Made by a program: the position numbers and the translations under genes
The notes under the pieces: model-generated
The model's input: the letters and a program-made list of their open reading frames with translations, nothing else
What the model was told of the DNA's origin: nothing
The model's database searches: none
Assembly (NCBI GenBank): GCA_035578905.1
Contig: JAQJVL010002554.1
Location: 1-64,000, forward strand
Direction: 5' to 3'
Length of the DNA: 64,000 bases
Source of the DNA: Stictocephala bisonia
Taxonomy: Eukaryota; Arthropoda; Insecta; Hemiptera; Membracidae
Part shown: in pieces, positions 22,081 to 35,700 of the stretch
How the letters are laid out: each line of letters starts with the position of its first letter
Numbering within the stretch: position 1 is the first letter of the stretch

Positions 22081-25000
22081 TATTTCAATCAAAGCTAATA
22101 ATTGATTTCATACATATGAAGATTGATTTGTGTACAACGTACGCAACTTTCAATTACACATTTTGTGAATCATCCTCTTTAAGGTCCACTAGTGGAACGC
22201 TAGTGAAGTGAAATTGCAGTTTATTAAACCAGCTGTACTGGCAGACCTCACTAACTAATCAACTAACTGGCACAACGTATAAAAGCAATTATTATTTGGA
22301 AATCAAGATAAATTTGTAAATTATAAAGAAAGTATTGAATACACATATATACAACAAAGTCTAATAACATACAGTTATTTTCCAACGCTTGGGCTCCAAG
22401 AAGTCCCGGACCTTACAACCACACCACATTTCCGTCTAAGTTTGTGAGAGACTCCTGTGTATTGTAACCTTTGTGTACATAATGTCGTAATGTACTAACA
22501 TGCAACTATCATTTAACAATATTATTTACTCATATAATGTTATATAAGTTTTTATGCTGATTTTTTTATTTTTATATATATATATATTTTTAAGTTTGAT
22601 TTAATCATACAACATATTCTTAAGTTTAACACAATTAATACTTGTAAAATATCTCATGTTTTTATTCGTAACACTAAATTTATGTTCGTAATCATTCAAA
22701 TCAACGAAACTAACAACAGCCGCGTATGGTACAACAATATAGCAACACATGTAACCATCTGGGATGGGAATAGTCTGTTGTTATGGTGTAATGCACAATG
22801 GTTGAACAAGTGAAGTGGGTGGACAATAAATACTTTGACAATAGTCTTGGAGAAAGTCCAAACTGACGATCGCTTGCTCCACTTGAACATTCTTGATCGA
22901 TGCGTGCGCTCCTCAGGACCCGGCCATTTTATTTATTTTTACTTAGTTCTATTGCTTTCTGAAGCTTGAAACACTTTTGTAAAGCTTTTTACGGCGATCA
23001 TCTCACAAACCGTCTCCATTAACATGGCCTCTGTTAGTTAGATCTAAATGTTATTACTTAATATTGGAGGTATTCAAATGTCGTCCTTACTGATAGAATT
23101 AACCTGATCAAATTTGAAAAAAATTAGGGATGATCTAATAATGTTGTGATGAACTGCTCCTTTTAATAGCATAAAATAAACCTAAATGCTATTAAAAGCT
23201 GGTGGTCTCCGATACACTTCATCCGTCAAATGCGTTGAAATCCACGATAAACTGCAGGTCCCCGTTCATTTATATACGTCAAATTGTAAACTGCAGGTCT
23301 CTGCTTCAAGTATATACGTCAAATTTTACTATTGTACACTGCAGGTCCCTGTTCATTTATATACGTCAAATTCTACTATTGTAAACTCCAAGTCTCTGCT
23401 TCAAGTATATACGTCAAATTTTACTATTGTAAACTGCAGGTATCTGCTTCATGTATAAAGTTAAATTTTACTATTGTAAATTGAAGCTCTCTGCTTCACG
23501 TATATATACGTCAAATTTTACTACTGTAAATTGCAGGTCTCCGCTTCATGTATATACGTCAAATTTTACTATTATAAACTGCAGGTCTCTGATTCACGTA
23601 TGTACGTCAAATTTTACTATTGTAATTTGCAGGTCTCTGCATCACGTATATACGTCAAATTCTACTATTGTAAACTGCAGGTCTGTGCGCTTCCTGTATA
23701 TACATCGAATTCTACTATTGTAAACTGTTGGTCCAAACTGAATCAGTCAACAATATTGTTATTTTTGTTCTTAACCAAACAAATTAGTCCTCATATCAAT
23801 ATTACTCCAAAACGTTCGCACGATTAGGTGTGCGTTCATAACATATATGTTTATTTTACAATATAATGTATATATTACGTCCACTTTATGTTCATTACAT
23901 TTTAGTTTAAATTAGTACCCTATCTAGATCGAACTTTATAAAGCAAGTTTTGTATTAGGTTGAGATGGAACCTCAAAACAAAAAGTTTGAAAGGCCCTAT
24001 TTTTCTTCACAACTGTGGGTATTTATGAAGTAAGAATTAATTCATTACTTTTAATTCAGTTAAGTTTGAGATTATACGTATAACTGTATAGATTTCGTCT
24101 TTTTAAATATAATTCAAGTAATTTTGTTCTGTGCTATATATTTGTTGAGAAGAAAATCTAAACCTTTGTATTTCACTCCACCCCTCCCAAATGTCCACAG
24201 TCTATTAAACAAGGAACCAAGTGGTGGTTTATTAATTTGACAGAAAATGAATATTTGTAAACTTAAGAGACCATTCATTATTTATGTGCAATAATTTTTT
24301 CAATGTTTTACGTAATTGGAGGTTTACGTAATTGAGGAGGTTAACATAATATGGATGGAGCGCCTTCAACGAGAAAACGCAATTTAGGTACTGCGCTCAA
24401 GTTGCCTATTGACGCCGTGACATTTCCCCCTTCAAGAAAAACATGTAAAACATGGGTTTCTATTTCAAGGATTCAACCCGTAATAATGATCGTATCGTAA
24501 CACTTGAAGTGGCATTTGGTAGAGGAAGATCTGTTCTAGTAGATAATAAGATTTGTTATGTAAAGAATACTTTTTTTAGAGTTGATCTTTTGTTAAATTT
24601 AAAATGTAATTCTTAAACCACTTTAATTTAAGAAACATGTAATATAAATTGTCGGTCTCCTATACTGTACCTCAAACAATTTTATGTATTATCTATAACT
24701 CTTTTAATAATAAAACGGTTCTATAACTTAAAACAGACTGCGATGTTTTAGCTCTGACGGTAAGACTGTCAAGCTGTCGACTTCCCAGCGGTGGCTTGGC
24801 AGTTTGGGAAACAGCCACTTTAAGTCAACTAGACAACGATGTTTTAGCTCTGACGGTAAGACTGTCAAGCTATCGACTTCCCAACGGTGGCTTGGCAGTT
24901 TTGGGAAACAGCCACTTTAAGACAACTCTGGAAATAAATATGAGTTGTTGGTTGAATTTATGTATTTCACTTATTCATTTTATAAATATTAAACCGTACA

Positions 25001-25417
25001 CTTCAATAGTATTTATACTCTTTTTGGAAACAGGAAAAACACATTTAAAACTGCATTTAGATATAAAATTCTCAAAGAATTTTTTTAATGGAGCAAATAA
25101 TTATTTTTAATAGAAAGGAGTTTAAATTAATTCATATTATGAATCTACGTATAATCAAGAATAAATATTAATTCCTGTGGATATGTACATGATTTACTAC
25201 TGTAATTAGCCCATATATAAATAGTCAGTAATATGGGAATGATAATTTTTTCGCACAAAATGTTATATTAAATAAATAACGGAAAAAATAAAAATAATAT
25301 AAAAATTAATTGCCAGTAAACTAAATGCCAAAAAAGTGTATACCGATCGTTTCCTTTATCTGTGCTTTATTACGCTTAAGATAGGGTTAAATAGTCTCGT
25401 TCCATGGTTTAACAACG
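21784..25417. repeat. Macrosatellite unit 1 (3634 bp)
   Basis: The boundary is the change from foldback arm sequence at CTATTTTGAATTAATTTAG; the unit ends with GGTTTAACAACG at 25417. It holds dispersed-repeat family C (about 22185-22280), a 48-bp minisatellite (about 23260-23735) and two copies of the 96/97-bp repeat (24736-24929). Compared with units 2-4 it lacks about 230 bp after the minisatellite and is more diverged in its first half. A frame that stays open for 62 codons in the other units has a stop here (near 22812). Confidence 0.95.
23260..23735. repeat. 48-bp minisatellite within unit 1
   Basis: About ten diverged copies of a unit containing CTGCAGGTCTCTGCTTC, TATATACGTCAAATT and TACTATTGTAAA. 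The period is 48 bp, a multiple of three, so several frames stay open and give 16-residue repeats (such as YTSNFTIVNC). Units 2-4 carry about seven copies each at 26785-27110, 30390-30715 and 34095-34420. Confidence 0.9.
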
Positions 25418-28400
25418 CTATTTTAAATGAATTTAGTTACAACAATGATATTTTACTCCCTTGTTTTACGTATTAAGTTACAAAATGTACAATAAATTTT
25501 AAGTTTCTATTTTAAATACTTCTTGAGCTATAAAATAATTTGTAAAAACACATACAGACAGACAATATACTAGTCACCGTAGACCCATGTTTATGTTGTG
25601 AAAAATGTTCGTCTTGATCCAAGGAACAATATTTGATGAAAAGTTCCAGAGAGTTCCGGGACACCCTGTTTATTTCAGTCAAAGCTAATAATTGATTTCA
25701 TACATATGAAGATTGATTTGTGTACAACGTAGGCAACTTCCAATTACACATTTTGTGAATCATCCTCTTTAAGGTCCACTAGTGGAACGCTAGTGAAGTG
25801 AAATGTAATTGTATTGCAGTTTATTAAACCAGCTGTACTGGCAGACCTCACTAACCAATCAACTAACTGGCACAACGTATAAAAGCAATTATTATTTGTA
25901 AATCAAGATAAATTTGTAAATTATACAGAAAGTATTGAATACACATATAAAGTCTAATAACATACAGTTATTTTCCAACGCTTGGGCTCCAAGTAGCCGG
26001 ACCATACAACCACACCACATTTCCGTCTAAGTTTGTGAGAGATTCTTGTGTATTGTAACCTTTGTGTACATAATGTCATAATGTACTAACATGCAACTAT
26101 CATTTAACAATATTATTTACTCATATAATGTTATATAAGTTTTTTATGATGATTTTTTTTATTTATATATAAATTTTTTTTTTTTTTTTTTTTTGTAAGT
26201 TTGATTTAATCGTACAACATATTCTTAAGTTTAACACAATTAATATTTTACTTGTAAAATATCACATTTTTTTATTCGTAACACTAAATTTATGTTTGTA
26301 ATCATTCAAATCAACGAAACTAACAACAGCCGCGTATGGTACAACAATATGGCAACACATGTAACCATCTGGGATGGGAATAGTCTGTTGTTATGGTGTA
26401 ATGCACAATGGTTGGTTGAACAATTGAAGTGGGTGGACAATAAATACTTTGACAATAGTCTTGGAGAAGGTCCAAACTGACAATCGCTTGCTCCACATGA
26501 ACATTCTTGATCGATGCGTGCGCTCCTCAGGACCCGGCCACTTTATTTATTTTTACTTAGTTCTATTGCTCTCTGAAGCTTGAAACACTTTTGTAAAGCT
26601 TTTCATGGATATCATCTCACAAACCGTCTCCATTAACATGGCCACTGTTAGTTAGATGATGTAATAATTTTGTGATGGACTGCTGGCTCTTAGTCCGTCT
26701 TTTACTTTGCATGATTCCGATGCTATTAAAAGCTGGTGGTCTCCGATACACTTCTTCCGTCATATGCGTTAAAATCCACGATAAACTGCAGGTCCCTGTT
26801 CGTTTATATACGTCAAATTTTACTATTGTAAACTACAGGTCTCTGCTTCAAGTATATACGTCAAATTTTACTATTGTAAACTGTGGTTATCTGCTTCATG
26901 TATATAAATTAAATTTTACTATTGTAAACTGCAGGTATCTGCTTTATAATAAGTTAAATAAGTATATAAGTTAAATTTTACTATTGTAAAGTGCAGGTCT
27001 CTGCTTCACGTATGTACGTCAAATTTTACTATTGTAATTTGCAGGTCTCTGCATCACGTATATACGTCAAATTCTACTATTGTAAACTGTAGGTCTCTGC
27101 TTCATTTTATTCCTCTTTTTATTACCGTATTCCATGCTAAACTGCAGGTTCATGGATGATCATATTCCATGAATGTAAACCTTTCGATAAATTTATTGTT
27201 GATTTTGCCTGGCTCATCTTGTCCTTATATGTATCTTATAATATTTAATAATTATTAAATTTGCTGTGTCTGAAGAATAATTTTTGAATCAATGGGTTTT
27301 ATTCAAATGTCGATAAAACATCATTACTTATAATACGATTTCCAAACTGAATCAATCAACAATATTGTTATTTTTGTTCTTAACCAAACAAATTAGTCCT
27401 CATATCAATATTACTCCAAAACGTTCGCACGATTAGGTGTGCGTTCATAACATATATGTTTATTTTACAATATAATGTATATATTACGTCCACTTTATGT
27501 TCATTACATTTTAGTTTAAATTAGTACCCTATCTAGATCGAACTTTATAACGCAAGTTTTGTATTAGGTTGAGATGGAACCTCAAAACAAAAAGTTTGAA
27601 AGGCCCTATTTTTCTTCACAACTGTGGGTATTTATGAAGTAAGAATTAATTCATTACTTTTAATTCAGTTAAGTTTGAGATTATACGTATAACTGTATAG
27701 ATTTCGTCTTTTTAAATATAATTCAAGTAATTTTGTTCTGTGCTATATATTTGTTGAGAAGAAAATCTAAACCTTTGTATTTCACTCCACCCCTCCCAAA
27801 TGTCCACAGTCTATTAAACAAGGAACCAAGTGGTGGTTTATTAATTTGACAGAAAATGAATATTTGTAAACTTAAGAGACCATTCATTATTTATGTGCAA
27901 TAATTTTTTCAATGTTTTACGTAATTGGAGGTTTACGTAATTGAGGAGGTTAACATAATATGGATGGAGCGCCTTCAACGAGAAAACGCAATTTAGGTAC
28001 TGCGCTCAAGTTGCCTATTGACGCCGTGACATTTCCCCCTTCAAGAAAAACATGTAAAACATGGGTTTCTATTTCAAGGATTCAACCCGTAATAATGATC
28101 GTATCGTAACACTTGAAGTGGCATTTGGTAGAGGAAGATCTGTTCTAGTAGATAATAAGATTTGTTATGTAAAGAATACTTTTTTTAGAGTTGATCTTTT
28201 GTTAAATTTAAAATGTAATTCTTAAACCACTTTAATTTAAGAAACATGTAATATAAATTGTCGGTCTCCTATACTGTACCTCAAACAATTTTATGTATTA
28301 TCTATAACTCTTTTAATAATAAAACGGTTCTATAACTTAAAACAGACTGCGATGTTTTAGCTCTGACGGTAAGACTGTCAAGCTGTCGACTTCCCAGCGG

Positions 28401-29026
28401 TGGCTTGGCAGTTTGGGAAACAGCCACTTTAAGTCAACTAGACAACGATGTTTTAGCTCTGACGGTAAGACTGTCAAGCTATCGACTTCCCAACGGTGGC
28501 TTGGCAGTTTTGGGAAACAGCCACTTTAAGACAACTCTGGAAATAAATATGAGTTGTTGGTTGAATTTATGTATTTCACTTATTCATTTTATAAATATTA
28601 AACCGTACACTTCAATAGTATTTATACTCTTTTTGGAAACAGGAAAAACACATTTAAAACTGCATTTAGATATAAAATTCTCAAAGAATTTTTTTAATGG
28701 AGCAAATAATTATTTTTAATAGAAAGGAGTTTAAATTAATTCATATTATGAATCTACGTATAATCAAGAATAAATATTAATTCCTGTGGATATGTACATG
28801 ATTTACTACTGTAATTAGCCCATATATAAATAGTCAGTAATATGGGAATGATAATTTTTTCGCACAAAATGTTATATTAAATAAATAACGGAAAAAATAA
28901 AAATAATATAAAAATTAATTGCCAGTAAACTAAATGCCAAAAAAGTGTATACCGATCGTTTCCTTTATCTGTGCTTTATTACGCTTAAGATAGGGTTAAA
29001 TAGTCTCGTTCCATGGTTTAACAACG
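25418..29026. repeat. Macrosatellite unit 2 (3609 bp)
   Basis: Starts CTATTTTAAATGAATTTAG and ends AACAACG. Almost identical to unit 1 over its last 1.6 kb (27345-29026 against 23730-25417) and to unit 3 over most of its first two thirds. It includes a poly-T run near 26167-26195, a 62-codon frame at 26292-26480, the 48-bp minisatellite (about 26785-27110) and two 96/97-bp repeats (28345-28538). Confidence 0.97.
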
Positions 29027-32000
29027 CTATTTTAAATGAATTTAGTTACAACAATGATATTTTACTCCCTTGTTTTACGTATTAAGTTACAAAATGTACA
29101 ATAAATTTTAAGTTTCTATTTTAAATACTTCTTGAGCTATAAAATAATTTGTAAAAACACATACAGACAGACAATATACTAGTCACAGTAGACCCATGTT
29201 TATGTTGTGAAAAATGTTCGTCTTGATCCAAGGAACAATATTTGATGAAAAGTTCCAGAGAGTTCCGGGACACCCTGTTTATTTCAGTCAAAGCTAATAA
29301 TTGATTTCATACATATGAAGATTGATTTGTGTACAACGTAGGCAACTTCCAATTACACATTTTGTGAATCATCCTCTTTAAGGTCCACTAGTGGAACGCT
29401 AGTGAAGTGAAATGTAATTGTATTGCAGTTTATTAAACCAGCTGTACTGGCAGACCTCACTAACCAATCAACTAACTGGCACAACGTATAAAAGCAATTA
29501 TTATTTGTAAATCAAGATAAATTTGTAAATTATACAGAAAGTATTGAATACACATATAAAGTCTAATAACATACAGTTATTTTCCAACGCTTGGGCTCCA
29601 AGTAGCCGGACCATACAACCACACCACATTTCCGTCTAAGTTTGTGAGAGATTCTTGTGTATTGTAACCTTTGTGTACATAATGTCATAATGTACTAACA
29701 TGCAACTATCATTTAACAATATTATTTACTCATATAATGTTATATAAGTTTTTTATGATGATTTTTTTTATTTATATATAAATTTTTTTTTTTTTTTTTT
29801 GTAAGTTTGATTTAATCGTACAACATATTCTTAAGTTTAACACAATTAATATTTTACTTGTAAAATATCACATTTTTTTATTCGTAACACTAAATTTATG
29901 TTTGTAATCATTCAAATCAACGAAACTAACAACAGCCGCGTATGGTACAACAATATGGCAACACATGTAACCATCTGGGATGGGAATAGTCTGTTGTTAT
30001 GGTGTAATGCACAATGGTTGGTTGAACAATTGAAGTGGGTGGACAATAAATACTTTGACAATAGTCTTGGAGAAGGTCCAAACTGATGATCGCTTGCTCC
30101 ACTTGAACATTCTTGATCGATGCGTGTGCTCCTCAGGACCCGGCCACTTTATTTATTTTTACTTAGTTCTATTGCTTTCTGAAGCTTGAAACTCTTTTGT
30201 AAAGCTTTTTACGGCGATCATCTCACAAACCGTCTCCATTAACATGGCCACTGTTAGTTAGATGATGTAATAATTTTGTGATGGACTGCTGGCTCTTAGT
30301 CCGTCTTTTACTTTGCATGATTCCGATGCTATTAAAAGCTGGTGGTCTCCGATACACTTCTTCCGTCATATGCGTTAAAATCCACGATAAACTGCAGGTC
30401 CCTGTTCGTTTATATACGTCAAATTTTACTATTGTAAACTACAGGTCTCTGCTTCAAGTATATACGTCAAATTTTACTATTGTAAACTGTGGTTATCTGC
30501 TTCATGTATATAAATTAAATTTTACTATTGTAAACTGCAGGTATCTGCTTTATAATAAGTTAAATAAGTATATAAGTTAAATTTTACTATTGTAAAGTGC
30601 AGGTCTCTGCTTCACGTATGTACGTCAAATTTTACTATTGTAATTTGCAGGTCTCTGCATCACGTATATACGTCAAATTCTACTATTGTAAACTGTAGGT
30701 CTCTGCTTCATTTTATTCCTCTTTTTATTACCGTATTCCATGCTAAACTGCAGGTTCATGGATGATCATATTCCATGAATGTAAACCTTTCGATAAATTT
30801 ATTGTTGATTTTGCCTGGCTCATCTTGTCCTTATATGTATCTTATAATATTTAATAATTATTAAATTTGCTGTGTCTGAAGAATAATTTTTGAATCAATG
30901 GGTTTTATTCAAATGTCGATAAAACATCATTACTTATAATACGATTTCCAAACTGAATCAATCAACAATATTGTTATTTTTGTTCTTAACCAAACAAATT
31001 AGTCCTCATATCAATATTACTCCAAAACGTTCGCACGATTAGGTGTGCGTTCATAACATATATGTTTATTTTACAATATAATGTATATATTACGTCCACT
31101 TTATGTTCATTACATTTTAGTTTAAATTAGTACCCTATCTAGATCGAACTTTATAACGCAAGTTTCGTATTCGGTTGAGATGGAACCTCAAAACAAACAA
31201 AGTTTGAAAGGCCCTATTTTTCTTCACAACTGTGGGTATTTATGAAGTAAGAATTTATTAATTACTTTTAATTCAGTTAAGTTTGAGATTATACGTATAA
31301 CTGTATAGATTTCGTCTTTTTAAATATAATTCAAGTAATTTTGTTCTGTGCTATATATTTGTTGAGAAGAAAATCTAAACCTTTGTATTTCACTCCATCC
31401 CTCCCAAAAGTCCACAGTCTATTAAACTCGGGGAACCAAGGGGCAGTTTATTAATTTACCAGAAAATAAATATTTTTAAACTTAAGAGACCATTCATTAT
31501 TTATGTGCAATAATTGTTTCAATGTTTTACGTAATTGGAGGTTTACGTAATTGAGGAGGTTAACATAATTTGGAGAAGCCTTCAACGAGAAGACGCAATT
31601 TAGATACTGCGCTCAAGTTGCCTATTGACGCCGTGACATTTCCTGCTTCAAGAAAAACGTGTAAAACATGGGTTTCTATTTCAATGATTCAACCGGTAAT
31701 AATGATCGTATCGTAACACTTGAAGTGGCATTTGGTAGAGGAAGATCTGTTCTAGTAGATAATAAGATTTGTTATGTAAAGAATACTTTTTTTTGAGTTG
31801 ATCTTTTGTTAAATTTAAAATGTAATTCTTAAACCACTTTAAATTAAGAAACATGTAATATCAATTTACGGTCTCCTATATTGGACCTTAAACAATTTCA
31901 TTTATTATCTATAACTCTTTTAATAATAAAAAGGTTCCATAACTTAAAATAGACAACGATGTTTTAGCTCTGACGGTAAGACTGTCAAGCTATCGACTTT

Positions 32001-32729
32001 CCAGCGGTGGCTTGGCAGTTTGGGAAACAGCCACTTTATGTCAACTAGACAACGATGTTTTAGCTCTGACGGTAAGACTGCCAAGCTATCGACTTCCCAG
32101 CGGTGGCTTGGCAGTTTGGGAAACAGCCACTTTAAGTCAACTAGACAACGATGTTTTAGCTCTGACGGTAAGACTGTCAAGCTATCGACTTCCCAACGGT
32201 GGCTTGGCAGTTTTGGGAAACAGCCACTTTAAGACAACTCTGGAAATAAATATGAGTTGTTGGTTGAATTTATGTATTTCACTTATTCATTTTATAAATA
32301 TTAAACCGTACACTTCAATAGTATTTATACTCTTTTTGGAAACAGGAAAAACACATTTAAAACTGCATTTAGATATAAAATTCTCAAAGAATTTTTTTAA
32401 TGGAGCAAATAATTATTTTTAATAGAAAGGAGTTTAAATTAATTCATATTATGAATCTACGTATAATCAAGAATAAATATTAATTCCTGTGGATATGTAC
32501 ATGATTTACTACTGTAATTAGCCCATATATAAATAGTCAGTAATATGGGAATGATAATTTTTTCGCACAAAATGTTATATTAAATAAATAACGGAAAAAA
32601 TAAAAATAATATAAAAATTAATTGCCAGTAAACTAAATGCCAAAAAAGTGTATACCGATCGTTTCCTTTATCTGTGCTTTATTACGCTTAAGATAGGGTT
32701 AAATAGTCTCGTTCCATGGTTTAACAACG
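29027..32729. repeat. Macrosatellite unit 3 (3703 bp)
   Basis: Same order as unit 2, with the 62-codon frame at 29898-30086, the minisatellite at about 30390-30715 and three 96/97-bp repeats (31951-32239). Sequence at about 31160-31900 differs from units 1 and 2 but agrees with unit 4 (for example TAACATAATTTGGAGAAGCC), so this unit is a mosaic. Confidence 0.97.
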
Positions 32730-35700
32730 CTATTTTAAATGAATTTAGTTACAACAATGATATTTTACTCCCTTGTTTTACGTATTAAGTTACAAAATGT
32801 ACAATAAATTTTAAGTTTCTATTTTAAATACTTCTTGAGCTATAAAATAATTTGTAAAAACACATACAGACAGACAATATACTAGTCACAGTAGACCCAT
32901 GTTTATGTTGTGAAAAATGTTCGTCTTGATCCAAGGAACAATATTTGATGAAAAGTTCCAGAGAGTTCCGGGACACCCTGTTTATTTCAGTCAAAGCTAA
33001 TAATTGATTTCATACATATGAAGATTGATTTGTGTACAACGTAGGCAACTTCCAATTACACATTTTGTGAATCATCCTCTTTAAGGTCCACTAGTGGAAC
33101 GCTAGTGAAGTGAAATGTAATTGTATTGCAGTTTATTAAACCAGCTGTACTGGCAGACCTCACTAACCAATCAACTAACTGGCACAACGTATAAAAGCAA
33201 TTATTATTTGTAAATCAAGATAAATTTGTAAATTATACAGAAAGTATTGAATACACATATAAAGTCTAATAACATACAGTTATTTTCCAACGCTTGGGCT
33301 CCAAGTAGCCGGACCATACAACCACACCACATTTCCGTCTAAGTTTGTGAGAGATTCTTGTGTATTGTAACCTTTGTGTACATAATGTCATAATGTACTA
33401 ACATGCAACTATCATTTAACAATATTATTTACTCATATAATGTTATATAAGTTTTTTATGATGATTTTTTTTATTTATATATAAATTTTTTTTTTTTTTT
33501 TTTGTAAGTTTGATTTAATCGTACAACATATTCTTAAGTTTAACACAATTAATATTTTACTTGTAAAATATCACATTTTTTTATTCGTAACACTAAATTT
33601 ATGTTTGTAATCATTCAAATCAACGAAACTAACAACAGCCGCGTATGGTACAACAATATGGCAACACATGTAACCATCTGGGATGGGAATAGTCTGTTGT
33701 TATGGTGTAATGCACAATGGTTGGTTGAACAATTGAAGTGGGTGGACAATAAATACTTTGACAATAGTCTTGGAGAAGGTCCAAACTGACAATCGCTTGC
33801 TCCACTTGAACATTCTTGATCGATGCGTGCGCTCCTCAGGACCCGGCCACTTTATTTATTTTTACTTAGTTCTATTGCTCTCTGAAGCTTGAAACACTTT
33901 TGTAAAGCTTTTCATGGATATCATCTCACAAACCGTCTCCATTAACATGGCCACTGTTAGTTAGATGATGTAATAATTTTGTGATGGACTGCTGGCTCTT
34001 AGTCCGTCTTTTACTTTGCATGGTTCCGATGCTATTAAAAGCTGGTGGTCTCCGATACACTTCTTCCGTCATATGCGTTAAAATCCACGATAAACTGCAG
34101 GTCCCTGTTCGTTTATATACGTCAAATTTTACTATTGTAAACTACAGGTCTCTGCTTCAAGTATATACGTCAAATTTTACTATTGTAAACTGTGGTTATC
34201 TGCTTCATGTATATAAATTAAATTTTACTATTGTAAACTGCAGGTATCTGCTTTATAATAAGTTAAATAAGTATATAAGTTAAATTTTACTATTGTAAAG
34301 TGCAGGTCTCTGCTTCACGTATGTACGTCAAATTTTACTATTGTAATTTGCAGGTCTCTGCATCACGTATATACGTCAAATTCTACTATTGTAAACTGTA
34401 GGTCTCTGCTTCATTTTATTCCTCTTTTTATTACCGTATTCCATGCTAAACTGCAGGTTCATGGATGATCATATTCCATGAATGTAAACCTTTCGATAAA
34501 TTTATTGTTGATTTTGCCTGGCTCATCTTGTCCTTATATGTATCTTATAATATTTAATAATTATTAAATTTGCTGTGTCTGAAGAATAATTTTTGAATCA
34601 ATGGGTTTTATTCAAATGTCGATAAAACATCATTACTTATAATACGATTTCCAAACTGAATCAATCAACAATATTGTTATTTTTGTTCTTAACCAAACAA
34701 ATTAGTCCTCATATCAATATTACTCCAAAACGTTCGCACGATTAGGTGTGCGTTCATAAAATATATGTTTATTTTACAATATAATGTATATATTACGTCC
34801 ACTTTATGTTCATTACATTTTAGTTTAAATTAGTACCCTATCTAGATCGAACTTTATAACGCAAGTTTTGTATTAGGTTGAGATGGAACCTCAAAACAAA
34901 CAAAGTTTGAAAGGCCCTATTTTTCTTCACAACTGTGGGTATTTATGAAGTAAGAATTAATTATTACTTTTAATTCAGTTAAGTTTGAGATTATACGTAT
35001 AACTGTAAAAATGTCGTTTTTTTAAATATAATTCAAGTAATTTTGTTCTGTGCTATATATTTGTTGAGAAGAAAATCTAAACAATTGTATTTCACTCCAT
35101 CCCTCCCAAAAGTCCACAGTCTATTAAACTCGGGGAACCAAGTGGCAGTTTATTAATTTACCAGAAAATAAATATTTTTAAACTTAAGAGACCATTCATT
35201 ATTTATGTGCAATAATTGTTTCAATGTTTTACGTAATTGGAGGTTTACGTAATTGAGGAGGTTAACATAATTTGGAGAAGCCTTCAACGAGAAAACGCAA
35301 TTTAGATACTGCGCTCAAGTTGCCTATTGACGCCGTGACATTTCCTGCTTCAAGAAAAACGTGTAAAACATGGGTTTCTATTTCAATGATTCAACCGGTA
35401 ATAATGATCGTATCGTAACACTTGAAGTGGCATTTGGTAGAGGAAGATCTGTTCTAGTAGATAATAAGATTTGTTATGTAAAGAATACTTTTTTTTTGAG
35501 TTGATCTTTTGTTAAATTTAAAATGTAATTCTTAAACCACTTTAAATTAAGAAACATGTAATATCAATTTACGGTCTCCTATATTGGACCTTAAACAATT
35601 TCATTTATTATCTATAACTCTTTTAATAATAAAAAGGTTCCATAACTTAAAATAGACAACGATGTTTTAGCTCTGACGGTAAGACTGTCAAGCTATCGAC

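Noticed and set aside
24351..24495. Small 47-codon frame starting ATGGATGGAGCG in macrosatellite units 1 and 2
   Set aside because: The start codon is lost in units 3 and 4 (TTTGGAGAAGCC) and no motif or splice site supports it.
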